From assembly GCF_003443675.1 (NCBI RefSeq), contig NZ_CP031963.1:1759501-1823500 (forward strand): a stretch of 64,000 bases of DNA, in the 5' to 3' direction. This stretch comes from Aquimarina sp. BL5 (lineage in GTDB: Bacteria > Bacteroidota > Bacteroidia > Flavobacteriales > Flavobacteriaceae). The translations under genes were made by a program, and so were the position numbers. Below the pieces are notes generated by a model that worked only from the letters and a program-made list of their open reading frames with translations, was not told where the DNA came from and did not search any database. Shown one piece after another: positions 36,990-46,014 of the stretch (positions are counted from its first letter, which is position 1; every line of letters starts with the position of its first letter).

Positions 36990-37021
36990 AAAGCCTTTAT
37001 TATATTACATAGAAAGGCTTT
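36990..37021 (-). terminator. Hairpin between pyrG and yidC
   Basis: AAAGCCTTT and AAAGGCTTT arms (36990-36998 and 37013-37021) form a 9-bp stem with a 14-base loop; on the minus strand it is followed by TTTT. It probably ends or attenuates the pyrG transcript, so yidC may have its own promoter or be read by read-through. Confidence 0.6.
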
Positions 37022-37063
37022 CTAAAATTATATTACTTTTTTTATTGTCAATTATCTAGCCAC

Positions 37064-38713
<1,650 letters not shown>

Positions 38714-38747
38714 TTAACTATTTGTTCGGTTGTGTTTAAATTTTGCG

Positions 38748-38755
38748 CAAAAATA
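38748..38755 (-). promoter_or_regulatory. -7 promoter box TATTTTTG of pyrG
   Basis: Minus-strand exact match to TAnnTTTG, 41 bp ahead of the pyrG ATG. The 210-bp gap between pyrG and the IS3 transposase holds this box, part of the IS end and otherwise nothing recognised. Confidence 0.5.
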
Positions 38756-38905
38756 CAAAGAAGTACCCAAACAGGGCATTGAGTTCATTGAAAATAAGGC
38801 AATATTTATATAACTTATTCATAATCCTCTAACAGCATAAAAAACTGAAAACGAATTCTTAAAGTTGTGACGTCCTGAATAATCGTTACAGGAATTAATA
38901 AATAC

Positions 38906-38932
38906 AAGGTAGCAATTTTAATTTGCTACCTT
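38906..38932 (-). terminator. Hairpin at the 3' end of the IS3 orfB
   Basis: AAGGTAGCAA (38906-38915) and TTGCTACCTT (38923-38932) form a 10-bp stem with a 7-base loop that overlaps the orfB stop codon. It may end IS transcription or block it from reading into pyrG. Confidence 0.55.
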
Positions 38933-39742
38933 TTGTTTTTTGTAGCTTTTTCTTTTTAATTTATTTTGTTGATGCATTTGATCAGGTGTTAACATTGAAT
39001 TAGATAAATGAGGTCTTATCTGATTATAAATGCGGATTGCATTTTGAACCAGTTTGGTTTTGATTTGCATTGAAGTATCATACTTGTCAATAGCAAATTC
39101 TTGTTTAAGAATTCCATTAATTCTTTCTGCTATGGCATTTTCGTAAGGGTCATATTTTTCAGTCATACTAGGGCTAATATTATTGATGTTTAATGTTTTT
39201 TGATATTCATTGGAACAATACTGTAATCCTCTATCGGAATGATGAATTATAGGTTTTTCATTATAATCTCTATTAGAAATAGCCATATCTAAAGCTGTTA
39301 AAGATCCTTTTACACTTAGACTATTTGATACATTATATCCCATTATTTTTTTAGAATAAGCATCCGTGATTAAAGCCAAATAACATGGATTTTCCCTATT
39401 TCCTATATAAGTTATATCACTGACCCATACTTGTTCTGGTCTGATAAATTCAACATCTTTTATTCGATTTTTATGTTTTCTAAATCTATGATGAGAATCC
39501 GTAGTTACATGATAATTCTTTTTAGGTAAAATCAACAAGTTATTAGCCTTTAGTATTTTAAATAGCTTATCGCGACCAACTCCGATTACTTTGAGTTGAG
39601 ATTTTAAAAGATGAAATAATTTTCTTGTACCGATTCTAGGCATTGATATGCGAATGGTATTTACTAAATCAATTACCTTTTTACTTAGTTTTTGTTTGTC
39701 TTGATAAGACCGAATAGCTCTATAATACACCTGTCTATTCAC
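38918..39742 (-). CDS. IS3-family transposase OrfB (DDE integrase core)
   Basis: Catalytic half of the transposase, 274 aa as read from a GTG. rve-type integrase core with D in WVSDITYIG, D in HHSDRGLQYCS and E in IAERINGILKQEF; exactly 35 residues separate the last two, as in the D-D(35)E signature. The same frame stays open upstream into orfA (residues SQEKQESITATCDLLG precede the GTG), which is typical of IS3 elements that make an OrfAB fusion by -1 frameshifting. A-rich stretches such as GAAAAAC near the end of orfA could be the slip site, but no perfect heptamer is present. All catalytic residues are intact. Confidence 0.92.
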   Translation of the reverse strand: MNRQVYYRAIRSYQDKQKLSKKVIDLVNTIRISMPRIGTRKLFHLLKSQLKVIGVGRDKLFKILKANNLLILPKKNYHVTTDSHHRFRKHKNRIKDVEFIRPEQVWVSDITYIGNRENPCYLALITDAYSKKIMGYNVSNSLSVKGSLTALDMAISNRDYNEKPIIHHSDRGLQYCSNEYQKTLNINNISPSMTEKYDPYENAIAERINGILKQEFAIDKYDTSMQIKTKLVQNAIRIYNQIRPHLSNSMLTPDQMHQQNKLKRKSYKKQKVAN

Positions 39743-39765
39743 CCCGAGTAAATCACAGGTAGCAG

Positions 39766-40197
39766 TTATGCTTTCTTGTTTTTCTTGGCTATATTTTTCG
39801 ATAACTCGGGTACGTGCTTTTTTCTGATCGGAATATTAAATTCCTCTTCGGCGATATCAATCATCATATCAAATATAATTGCTTTCTTATCCGCACGCTC
39901 TGCTAAAAATTCAGCTCTTGCTTTTTGTTTCTCTAAAAGCTTGACTTGCTGTTCTAATTCTAAAATACGTTGTTCAGGTGTTTTGGACATGGATCTATTT
40001 ACACTAAAATCATAATCAAATTTACCATATTTTTTTAACCAAGTGCGAATCGTAGATCTTGCTTGAATACCATACTTATCCAAAGCTTGAGTTCTTGTTA
40101 ATAAGCCTTGTTCAATCTCTTGAACAACTTGTAGCTTAAAGGATAAACTGTAATCCTTCTGTGTACGCTTTACATAATTTGAATGTAATGACTCCAT
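39766..40197 (-). CDS. IS3-family transposase OrfA (DNA-binding)
   Basis: About 144 residues from the ATG at 40197 (MESLHSNYVKRTQKDYS). A helix-turn-helix (about 15-60) with LTRTQALDKYGIQARSTIRT is followed by a leucine-zipper-like coiled coil (ILELEQQVKLLEKQ) used for multimerisation. An in-frame extension to 40263 runs through the inverted repeat and the neighbouring terminator, so it is not the real start. It ends 24 bp before the GTG of orfB but overlaps that frame's open extension, consistent with frameshift-produced OrfAB. Confidence 0.88.
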   Translation of the reverse strand: MESLHSNYVKRTQKDYSLSFKLQVVQEIEQGLLTRTQALDKYGIQARSTIRTWLKKYGKFDYDFSVNRSMSKTPEQRILELEQQVKLLEKQKARAEFLAERADKKAIIFDMMIDIAEEEFNIPIRKKHVPELSKNIAKKNKKA

Positions 40198-40246
40198 AAA
40201 TAACATTTTAGTGTAACGATATTTCAGGACGAGACTAGTCTTAAAT

Positions 40247-40279
40247 AAAAAATCCTGCCTCAATAAGACAGGATTTTTT
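40247..40279 (-). terminator. Rho-independent terminator of the DUF5606 gene
   Basis: AAAAAATCCTG (40247-40257) and CAGGATTTTTT (40269-40279) form an 11-bp stem with an 11-base loop ending in T residues on the minus strand, 21 bp after the DUF5606 stop. The IS3 end lies only 15 bp beyond it. Confidence 0.75.
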
Positions 40280-40299
40280 ATTTATAACAAAATTAAATT

Positions 40300-40716
40300 T
40301 TATTCTTCTTCTGAAGCTACCTCTTCAGGCTCATTAAAATCAGTAATTCCTTTAGCTTGTAAAATATTATACCATTGTATTACTTTCTTCATATCACTGA
40401 CATACACTCTATCTTCATCATAATCAGGCAATATTTCACTAAAATATGATTCTAACTTATTCTTAGATTCCTTATGACTAATCGATTTTTCGCCATTTTC
40501 TTTTTCCTGAATTCTTTTAAAAATCTCTCTTAGAGGAACTTCTTCAGTAAAAGTATAGATAGCAATTTCGCTAAGAATACTTACATTGTTTTGTATGCTA
40601 ACAGATAGTCTTTTCCCGTCTGCTAGTGATTCTGCAACAAATCCATTACGAGTTTGTGCTTTCAATTCGTATAAACCTGGTTTTCCAGAAATCGATAATA
40701 TTTTGTCTAAGCTCAT
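40300..40716 (-). CDS. DUF5606 family protein
   Basis: About 138 residues, a small cytoplasmic protein of unknown function found in Bacteroidota. It begins MSLDKILSISGKPGLYELKAQTRNGFVAES, the usual N-terminal pattern of the family, and ends in an acidic tail (EPEEVASEEE). The start at 40716 is preferred to the longer in-frame start at 40767 because of this pattern. It follows def by 110 bp on the same strand; def, DUF5606 and mazG are neighbours in many Flavobacteria as I recall, and here IS3 and about 14 kb of other genes separate it from mazG. Confidence 0.82.
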   Translation of the reverse strand: MSLDKILSISGKPGLYELKAQTRNGFVAESLADGKRLSVSIQNNVSILSEIAIYTFTEEVPLREIFKRIQEKENGEKSISHKESKNKLESYFSEILPDYDEDRVYVSDMKKVIQWYNILQAKGITDFNEPEEVASEEE

Positions 40717-40826
40717 AAATTTCTTTTCAAAGTTGGCAAATATCAGCAGTTCATTTTTAAAAATCAAACATTAACCAATATAAATTATAATATAATACTT
40801 GTATTAATTATGTATTATAATTCTTT

Positions 40827-41417
40827 TTAACGTCCTTTTTTAGCAAGTGGAAACCTCATTCTGTACTCTGCACTAATCTTACCTTTAGAAATATTAGTGA
40901 GCTTTCCTTTAATCAAACGTTTTTTAAGACTGGATAGTTTGTCTGTGAACAAAACCCCCTCTATGTGATCATACTCATGTTGAATAACTCTCGCCGCAAG
41001 ACCACTATAGGTTTCAGTATATCCTACAAAGTTTTCATCAAAATAGTTGATCTTGATTGTTTCTTTTCTAAATACATCTTCCCTAATTTCAGGAATACTA
41101 AGGCATCCTTCACAAAAAGACCATTCTTCTCCAGTTTCCTCGACAATTGTAGCATTTATAAAGACTTTTTTAAATCCTTTAAGTACTTCTCTTTCTTCTT
41201 CGGAAAGTTCCTCATCATCGGCAAAAGGTTCCGCATCTACCAAAAATAAGCGTATCGGAAGTCCAATTTGCGGAGCAGCCAACCCAACACCATGCGCGTT
41301 GTACATAGTTTCAAACATATTTTCGAGCAATTCTGATAGCTTAGGATAATCTTTTGTAATCTCCTTTGCTTTTTTCTTTAATACCGGATCACCGTATGCT
41401 ACAATTGGTAAAATCAT
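40827..41417 (-). CDS. def: Peptide deformylase
   Basis: Removes the formyl group from the initiator methionine of nascent proteins; metal-dependent. The three family motifs are clear: GVGLAAPQIG (motif 1), EGCLSIPEI (motif 2, Cys ligand) and QHEYDHIEG (motif 3, HExxH). At 196 aa it is slightly longer than E. coli Def, with an acidic insert around EPFADDEELSEEERE, common in Bacteroidota. Start at 41417 gives the standard MILPIVAYGDPVLKKKAKEI. Confidence 0.96.
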   Translation of the reverse strand: MILPIVAYGDPVLKKKAKEITKDYPKLSELLENMFETMYNAHGVGLAAPQIGLPIRLFLVDAEPFADDEELSEEEREVLKGFKKVFINATIVEETGEEWSFCEGCLSIPEIREDVFRKETIKINYFDENFVGYTETYSGLAARVIQHEYDHIEGVLFTDKLSSLKKRLIKGKLTNISKGKISAEYRMRFPLAKKGR

Positions 41418-41472
41418 TTAAAATGTATACTTTTTAATGGATAGTGAATAATCCAAATTTATTAATTTATAA

Positions 41473-41817
41473 TTAAAGATTTTTCGAAGCTGTTATTCTA
41501 CTTGAAATAAAAATTGCTGTCAATTCTTTAGCTTCATTTAAAACTTGTTCTAATTCATTTCCATTCATTAATTTTTCATCTCTAAGAAATTCAGTCCAAA
41601 AAATGCATTCATCTGCTTCCTCAATAACAATACTTAACTTTGAAACAAAACCTTTCTTAGTTTGTGCTAAACAAGCTGCTCTATAATTCGCAGCAACTGA
41701 TGTAGAGCATCTTATTAATTGACCTTCTATGTGCTTACCTAGTTTATTAGTTGGAAGACTAAGTGCTAATTTAACACATTGATGGGCAAAGTTTTTTGAT
41801 CTAATCTTTAAGTCCAT
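41473..41817 (-). CDS. Four-helix-bundle protein of the 23S rRNA intervening-sequence family
   Basis: 114 aa. Helical pattern and motifs (SKNFAHQCVKLALSLP, GQLIRCSTSVAANYRAAC, SKLSIVIEEADECIFWTEFL) match the S23/four-helix-bundle family first seen in intervening sequences of 23S rRNA genes and also scattered alone through Flavobacteria genomes. No rRNA is present here. Function is unknown; an RNA- or DNA-binding pentameric bundle is suggested by solved relatives. It lies between def and ruvX, which otherwise would be neighbours, so it looks like an insertion. The plus-strand neighbour sequences show short A/T-rich inverted similarity (GTATA...GAATAAT), too weak to define ends. Confidence 0.82.
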   Translation of the reverse strand: MDLKIRSKNFAHQCVKLALSLPTNKLGKHIEGQLIRCSTSVAANYRAACLAQTKKGFVSKLSIVIEEADECIFWTEFLRDEKLMNGNELEQVLNEAKELTAIFISSRITASKNL

Positions 41818-41850
41818 CGAGAGGAGATATTATTCATTATACAATATACC

Positions 41851-42261
41851 CTATAAATTATAAAGATAATCCTGAAGTATGATAGTAGCACTAATCTGGT
41901 CTACTAATGCCTTATCTCTTCTTTTCTTTTTTGATATTCCACTTGCAATCATCGTATCAAAAGCCATTTTAGACGTAAATCGCTCATCTATCCTTTTTAC
42001 AGGAATATCAGGCAATAGTTTTGCTAGTTTTTCTAAAAACGGTTTGATTAACTTTTCACTCTCCGAAGCTTCTCCGTGCAAACGTTTTGGCTCGCCAACA
42101 ACAAATAACTCTACTTCTTCCTCTGTTATGTAGTTTTTCAACCAACCTAATAGCTCCTTGGTATCTACTGTTGTTAATCCAGAAGCTATGATCTTGGATT
42201 CGTCTGTAACCGCAATCCCACATCGCTTTCCTCCATAATCTATTGCTAAAATCCTCGCCAT
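41851..42261 (-). CDS. ruvX: Putative Holliday junction resolvase / pre-16S rRNA nuclease
   Basis: 136-aa RNase H-fold protein (YqgF), linked to 16S rRNA 5' maturation and proposed for Holliday junction resolution. Seen: RILAIDYGGKRCGIAVTD with the first catalytic Asp, FVVGEPKRLHGEASESE with the conserved Glu region, and VKRIDERFTSKMA with the last acidic residues. Length is normal. A TACTTTTG -7 box lies 13 bp upstream of the ATG, so the leader is very short. It is divergent from dapD. Confidence 0.93.
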   Translation of the reverse strand: MARILAIDYGGKRCGIAVTDESKIIASGLTTVDTKELLGWLKNYITEEEVELFVVGEPKRLHGEASESEKLIKPFLEKLAKLLPDIPVKRIDERFTSKMAFDTMIASGISKKKRRDKALVDQISATIILQDYLYNL

Positions 42262-42274
42262 AATTTATTTTGTG

Positions 42275-42282
42275 CAAAAGTA
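42275..42282 (-). promoter_or_regulatory. -7 promoter box TACTTTTG of ruvX
   Basis: Exact TAnnTTTG match on the minus strand, ending 13 bp before the ruvX ATG. The transcript leader would be about 6 to 10 bases, too short for a Shine-Dalgarno site. Confidence 0.5.
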
Positions 42283-42387
42283 TGACATTATTATAAAATA
42301 GTAAGAATTATTAAGAGTATCCTAAAATATGTAATCAGCATATGTTTTTCCGATGAAGCTGTTATCTTTACCAAAATTTTTTAATAA

Positions 42388-43203
42388 ATGAACCAACTAA
42401 AAGAAACTATAGAAAAAGCTTGGGATAACAGAGAGCTTTTAAAAGAACCAAGAACTCAGGATGCCATTAGAGAAGTTGTAGACTTACTAGACGCTGGAGA
42501 ACTTCGTGTAGCAGAACCAATAGAAGGTGGATGGCAAGTAAACGAGTGGGTAAAAAAGGGAGTTGTACTTTATTTCCCAATCCAAAAAATGGAAACATTA
42601 GAAGCAGGTATTTTTGAATACCACGATAAGATTCCTCTAAAAAAAGGATATAAAGCAAAAGGAATTAGAGTGGTTCCTAACGCAGTTGCACGTCACGGAG
42701 CATATATTTCTCCAGGCACCATCTTAATGCCTAGTTATGTTAATATCGGTGCCTATGTAGATGAAGGAACTATGGTAGATACCTGGGCAACAGTAGGTAG
42801 TTGTGCACAAATTGGCAAAAATGTACATCTAAGTGGAGGTGTTGGAATCGGTGGTGTTTTAGAACCTTTGCAAGCTGCTCCTGTTATCATTGAAGATAAT
42901 GCTTTTATCGGATCCAGATGTATCGTTGTTGAAGGTGTTCGTGTAGAAACTGAAGCGGTACTAGGCGCAAATGTTGTATTAACTGCTTCCACAAAAATTA
43001 TTGATGTTACCGGAGACACTCCTGTAGAACGAAAAGGAGTAGTACCGGCAAGATCGGTGGTTATACCAGGAAGTTACACAAAAAAATTCGCTGCAGGTGA
43101 GTATAACGTTCCTTGTGCACTAATTATCGGTAAACGAAAAGAGAGTACTAACAAAAAGACTTCTCTTAATGATGCATTGAGAGAGCACGATGTAGCTGTT
43201 TAG
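42388..43203 (+). CDS. dapD: Tetrahydrodipicolinate N-succinyltransferase
   Basis: 271-aa enzyme of the succinylase branch of lysine and diaminopimelate synthesis, cytoplasmic. After a helical N-terminal region (1-95) come left-handed beta-helix hexapeptide repeats (about 100-220), with YISPGTILMPSYVNIGAYVD, GSCAQIGKNVHLSGGVGIGG and FIGSRCIVVEGV. The C-terminal segment GVVPARSVVIPGSYTKKF fits the family. A TATCTTTA sequence at 42363-42370, one base off the -7 consensus, lies 17 bp before the ATG and is a candidate promoter. Confidence 0.95.
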   Translation: MNQLKETIEKAWDNRELLKEPRTQDAIREVVDLLDAGELRVAEPIEGGWQVNEWVKKGVVLYFPIQKMETLEAGIFEYHDKIPLKKGYKAKGIRVVPNAVARHGAYISPGTILMPSYVNIGAYVDEGTMVDTWATVGSCAQIGKNVHLSGGVGIGGVLEPLQAAPVIIEDNAFIGSRCIVVEGVRVETEAVLGANVVLTASTKIIDVTGDTPVERKGVVPARSVVIPGSYTKKFAAGEYNVPCALIIGKRKESTNKKTSLNDALREHDVAV

Positions 43204-43227
43204 TTACAAATAAAATATGTATACTTG

Positions 43228-43256
43228 TGAGCTTGTCTTTTTTTTAGACAGGCTCA
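43228..43256 (+). terminator. Rho-independent terminator of dapD
   Basis: TGAGCTTGTCT (43228-43238) pairs with AGACAGGCTCA (43246-43256), one G-U pair, then TTGTTTT. It lies 25 bp after the dapD stop. Confidence 0.75.
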
Positions 43257-43280
43257 TTGTTTTAATTGATAGTCCTGCAA

Positions 43281-44345
43281 ATGAAAATATTAGTTATTCA
43301 GCAAAAAATGATAGGCGATGTGCTTACCAGCACTATTATTTGTGAAGCACTAAAAAAAGAATACCCAAAAGCCACTATTGATTATCTTGTAAACTCTAGC
43401 ACAAAACCAGTTATTCAAGAAAATCCGTTTTTCGATCATATTATCGAATTCAAGAACGAATATCGTGACAGCAAAAAGGAATTCTATTCGTTTTTAAAAG
43501 AAATAAAAAAAACAAAATACGATTTGGTCATTGATGCCTATGGAAAATTAGAAAGCAACCTCATCTCCTACTTTTCTAAAGCTCCTAAAAAAGTATCTTT
43601 TTACAAATGGTACACCCGATTTCTGTATCCTAAAGTTATTTACAGAAAAGCAGCACCTATTACCAATGCTTCTATAGCAATAGAAAATAGGTTGAGATTG
43701 GTCTACGAAGAAGACAAAATTACCTCTAATCTCATTCGACCGAAAATTTTCTTATCAGAGGAGGAAAGGAACACATCTAAATCATATCTAAAAGATAATG
43801 GAATTACCTCAGAAATTCCTCTTATAATGATTAGTGTTTTAGGTAGTGAAATAAGAAAAACACTGCCTTTTGACTATATGGCAAAGGTAATCAATGAAAT
43901 TGTTGCTACAATGAATGCTAATATTCTATTTAACTATATTCCAAGTCAAGAAAAAGATGCAAAAGCAATTTATGACTTAACCACAAAGAACACTCAAAAT
44001 CATATTCATTTTAATGTATTTGGAAAAAGTTTGCGCGAGTTTATTGCAATTCTTTCTCACTGCGATGTCTTAATCGGAAATGAAGGTGGAGCGGTCAATA
44101 TGGCCAAAGCTCTCGATAAACCAACATTCACCATTTTCTCTCCCTGGATTATTAAAAAAGACTGGAATATGTTTGAAGATGGTGTAAAACACGATTCAGT
44201 ACATCTTTATGATTTTAAACCTGAATTATATGGAGATAAGACTCCAAAAGAGATGAAAAATAAAGCACTGGAATTATACAAAAGCTTTTCGACCGATCTT
44301 ATTATTCCTAGCTTAAGGTCTTATCTTAACCACTTAAAATTCTAA
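43281..44345 (+). CDS. GT9 glycosyltransferase, LPS heptosyltransferase-like
   Basis: 354 aa from the ATG at 43281 (MKILVIQQKMIGDVLTST); a TTG five codons up is unlikely. GT9 (WaaC/WaaF/WaaQ) enzymes add heptose or another sugar to the inner LPS core from ADP-activated donors. Seen: the N-terminal MIGDVLTSTIICEALKK, which matches the family's GD(V/I)xxT pattern, and the C-terminal VLIGNEGGAVNMAKALDKPT equivalent to the family GxDSGxxHxAxA block, here with N-E-G-G. Two Rossmann-like domains are expected. First of eight surface-glycan genes in this region. Confidence 0.85.
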   Translation: MKILVIQQKMIGDVLTSTIICEALKKEYPKATIDYLVNSSTKPVIQENPFFDHIIEFKNEYRDSKKEFYSFLKEIKKTKYDLVIDAYGKLESNLISYFSKAPKKVSFYKWYTRFLYPKVIYRKAAPITNASIAIENRLRLVYEEDKITSNLIRPKIFLSEEERNTSKSYLKDNGITSEIPLIMISVLGSEIRKTLPFDYMAKVINEIVATMNANILFNYIPSQEKDAKAIYDLTTKNTQNHIHFNVFGKSLREFIAILSHCDVLIGNEGGAVNMAKALDKPTFTIFSPWIIKKDWNMFEDGVKHDSVHLYDFKPELYGDKTPKEMKNKALELYKSFSTDLIIPSLRSYLNHLKF

Positions 44346-44351
44346 TCTGCG

Positions 44352-45173
44352 TTAGTCTTTTTCGATTCCGAAAGGAGTTCTAATTACGTTATCTTTTTTG
44401 GTAACTTTTCGAATTGCATTATTTCTAGTGATCATTTCGGGCTGCACATATCCCCTTTCGTGGTAAAGATGTAAACAAATAGCACTATATCGTATCTGCT
44501 TTGCTTTGATTCCTAAATTGAACAACCGCTCTCCTATTTCTCTATCTTCTCCTCCATATTGCATACGTTCATCAAAACCATTGACCAATAAAACATCTTT
44601 TTTCCAGCCAGAAACATTCATACCGTCCCAAGTGGCTTTGGTAGGAGTCATGAAATTAAGAAAGCGTTCTTTAAACCCTTTAGAAGTTAATTTATTCAGT
44701 TTAAATGAAGATGCAAGTCCCTGCTCTTTTAGCCAATTTGCATCAAAACATCTTTGGCTTTCTATATCTTCTTTAGAAATTTGTTTTGATATATCCTTCG
44801 GCAATTTAAAATAACCTCCAGATAAAAACCAACCTGGTTTTCTCAATTGCAAATGTTTTTCAATGAAATCTTTCCTAGGTATACAATCTCCATCTGTAAA
44901 TAACAAATAATCTGAGTTAGCAAGCGGAATTGCCTTATTTAGAATTTCCGTTTTCCTAAATCCTTTATCCTCATGCCAGATATGCTCTATTCGTAATTTA
45001 GTTGTTTTAGAAAATTCTGAGATCACTTTCTTGGTATCTTCTCCAGAACCGTCATCGGCAATAATCATCTCAAAGTTATTGATACTCTGGCTTTCATAAC
45101 CCAATAATACTTTTTGCAACCATTCTGGTTGATTATAAGTACTTATGATTACTGTTATTACTGATAATTGCAT
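44352..45173 (-). CDS. GT2 glycosyltransferase (Glyco_transf_7C type)
   Basis: 273-aa GT-A enzyme. IISTYNQPEWLQKVL and MIIADDGSGEDTK mark the donor-binding start, LFTDGDCIPR is the DxD-type metal motif, IWHEDKGFRKTEILNKA and MQYGGEDREIGERL are shared with the enzyme at 46815-47621, so the two are paralogues. No membrane segment. It probably extends the core oligosaccharide with galactose- or GalNAc-like donors, but donor and acceptor cannot be read. The start lies 5 bp from a minus-strand near-consensus -7 box (45179-45186), implying a very short or absent leader. Confidence 0.85.
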   Translation of the reverse strand: MQLSVITVIISTYNQPEWLQKVLLGYESQSINNFEMIIADDGSGEDTKKVISEFSKTTKLRIEHIWHEDKGFRKTEILNKAIPLANSDYLLFTDGDCIPRKDFIEKHLQLRKPGWFLSGGYFKLPKDISKQISKEDIESQRCFDANWLKEQGLASSFKLNKLTSKGFKERFLNFMTPTKATWDGMNVSGWKKDVLLVNGFDERMQYGGEDREIGERLFNLGIKAKQIRYSAICLHLYHERGYVQPEMITRNNAIRKVTKKDNVIRTPFGIEKD

Positions 45174-45196
45174 TGGCGTAAAAATAGTTATTTTTG
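45168..45196. promoter_or_regulatory. Back-to-back divergent -7 boxes
   Basis: Plus strand: TTG (45168-45170), 18 bp, then TATTTTTG (45189-45196), a perfect -33/-7 pair for the gene at 45245. Minus strand: TATTTTTA (45179-45186, one base off consensus), with a TTTG complement at 45210-45213. Only two bases separate the two -7 boxes, forming a near-palindrome TAAAAATAGTTATTTTTG, so the two promoters probably exclude each other. Confidence 0.55.
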
Positions 45197-45244
45197 CACG
45201 ATACCTTTACAAATAAAGCATCAATCAATATCAAAAAAAACCGA

Positions 45245-46012
45245 ATGGTTAAACTATCAGCTGTTATCATCACTTACAATGAAGAAAAAAAAATAGAGAG
45301 ATGCTTGTCTTCTTTGGTTGGTGTTGTTGATGAGATTGTGGTTGTGGACTCTTTCTCTACGGATAGAACAGAGGATATCTGTAAACAGTTTAATGTCAAA
45401 TTCGTTAAGCAGCAATTTCTAGGATATATAGAACAAAAGAATTTCGCCATTACACAAGCTTCTAATGATCATATTATCTCTTTAGATGGCGATGAGGCTT
45501 TATCTTGCGAACTTCAGGATTCTTTAATTAAACTAAAATCTAATTGGGTTCATGATGGATATTATATGAATAGATATAATAATTTTTGTGGACAATGGAT
45601 AAAGCACTCGGATTGGTATCCTGACAAGAAACTTAGAGCATTTATAAAAGGAAAAGGAGAATGGCAAGGAATCAATCCACATGATTCTTTTAAACTAACC
45701 AATCCAAAATCCGCTTCAAAATTAAAAGGTGATATCCTGCATTGGAATTACGCTACATACCAAGAGTTTAACCTTAAAACTGATAAGTTTTCTACAATAT
45801 CAGCGCAATCCTACTACGAGCTAGGAAAAAAAGCTCCTATTTGGAAAATCATTCTTAATCCAACTTGGGCATTTTTTAAGGCGTATTTTCTAAGGTTTGG
45901 GTTTCTAGATGGGTTTAATGGTTTTGTCATATGCATACAAACAGCAAATATTACTTTTCTAAAATATTCTAAACTTAGAGAATTGATAAAAAACAATAAA
46001 TCTTCAAGCTAA
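45245..46012 (+). CDS. GT2 glycosyltransferase, WaaE/KdtX-like
   Basis: About 255-aa GT-A enzyme resembling WaaE/KdtX beta-1,4-glucosyltransferases of LPS core. Seen: SAVIITYNEEKKIERCLSSL, EIVVVDSFSTDRTEDI, EQKNFAITQASNDHIISLDG and DGDEALS for the metal site, HSDWYPDKKLRAF and HWNYATYQEF later. The longer frame from 45194 (TTG) is rejected because that codon lies inside the -7 box; ATG 45245 gives MVKLSAVIITYNEE. Residues about 205-240 are hydrophobic and may touch the membrane. It converges on the kinase gene at 46015 with 2 bp between the stops. Confidence 0.87.
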   Translation: MVKLSAVIITYNEEKKIERCLSSLVGVVDEIVVVDSFSTDRTEDICKQFNVKFVKQQFLGYIEQKNFAITQASNDHIISLDGDEALSCELQDSLIKLKSNWVHDGYYMNRYNNFCGQWIKHSDWYPDKKLRAFIKGKGEWQGINPHDSFKLTNPKSASKLKGDILHWNYATYQEFNLKTDKFSTISAQSYYELGKKAPIWKIILNPTWAFFKAYFLRFGFLDGFNGFVICIQTANITFLKYSKLRELIKNNKSSS

Positions 46013-46014
46013 AA

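Larger units (their letters stand above)
38871..40231 (-). mobile_element. IS3-family insertion sequence, apparently intact
   Basis: About 1.36 kb bounded by 20-base terminal inverted repeats that agree at 18 of 20 positions: CGTCCTGAATAATCGTTACA (38871-38890) and the reverse complement of 40212-40231. Two reading frames, orfA and orfB, lie on the minus strand. The exact tips and target duplication cannot be fixed; bases just outside (TGA on the left, AGA on the right) are not identical. It is inserted between pyrG and the DUF5606 gene, just past the latter's terminator. Confidence 0.85.

Noticed and set aside
39766..40263. IS3 OrfA starting at 40263
   Set aside because: The added residues would be read through the IS end and the DUF5606 terminator; the ATG at 40197 is inside the element.
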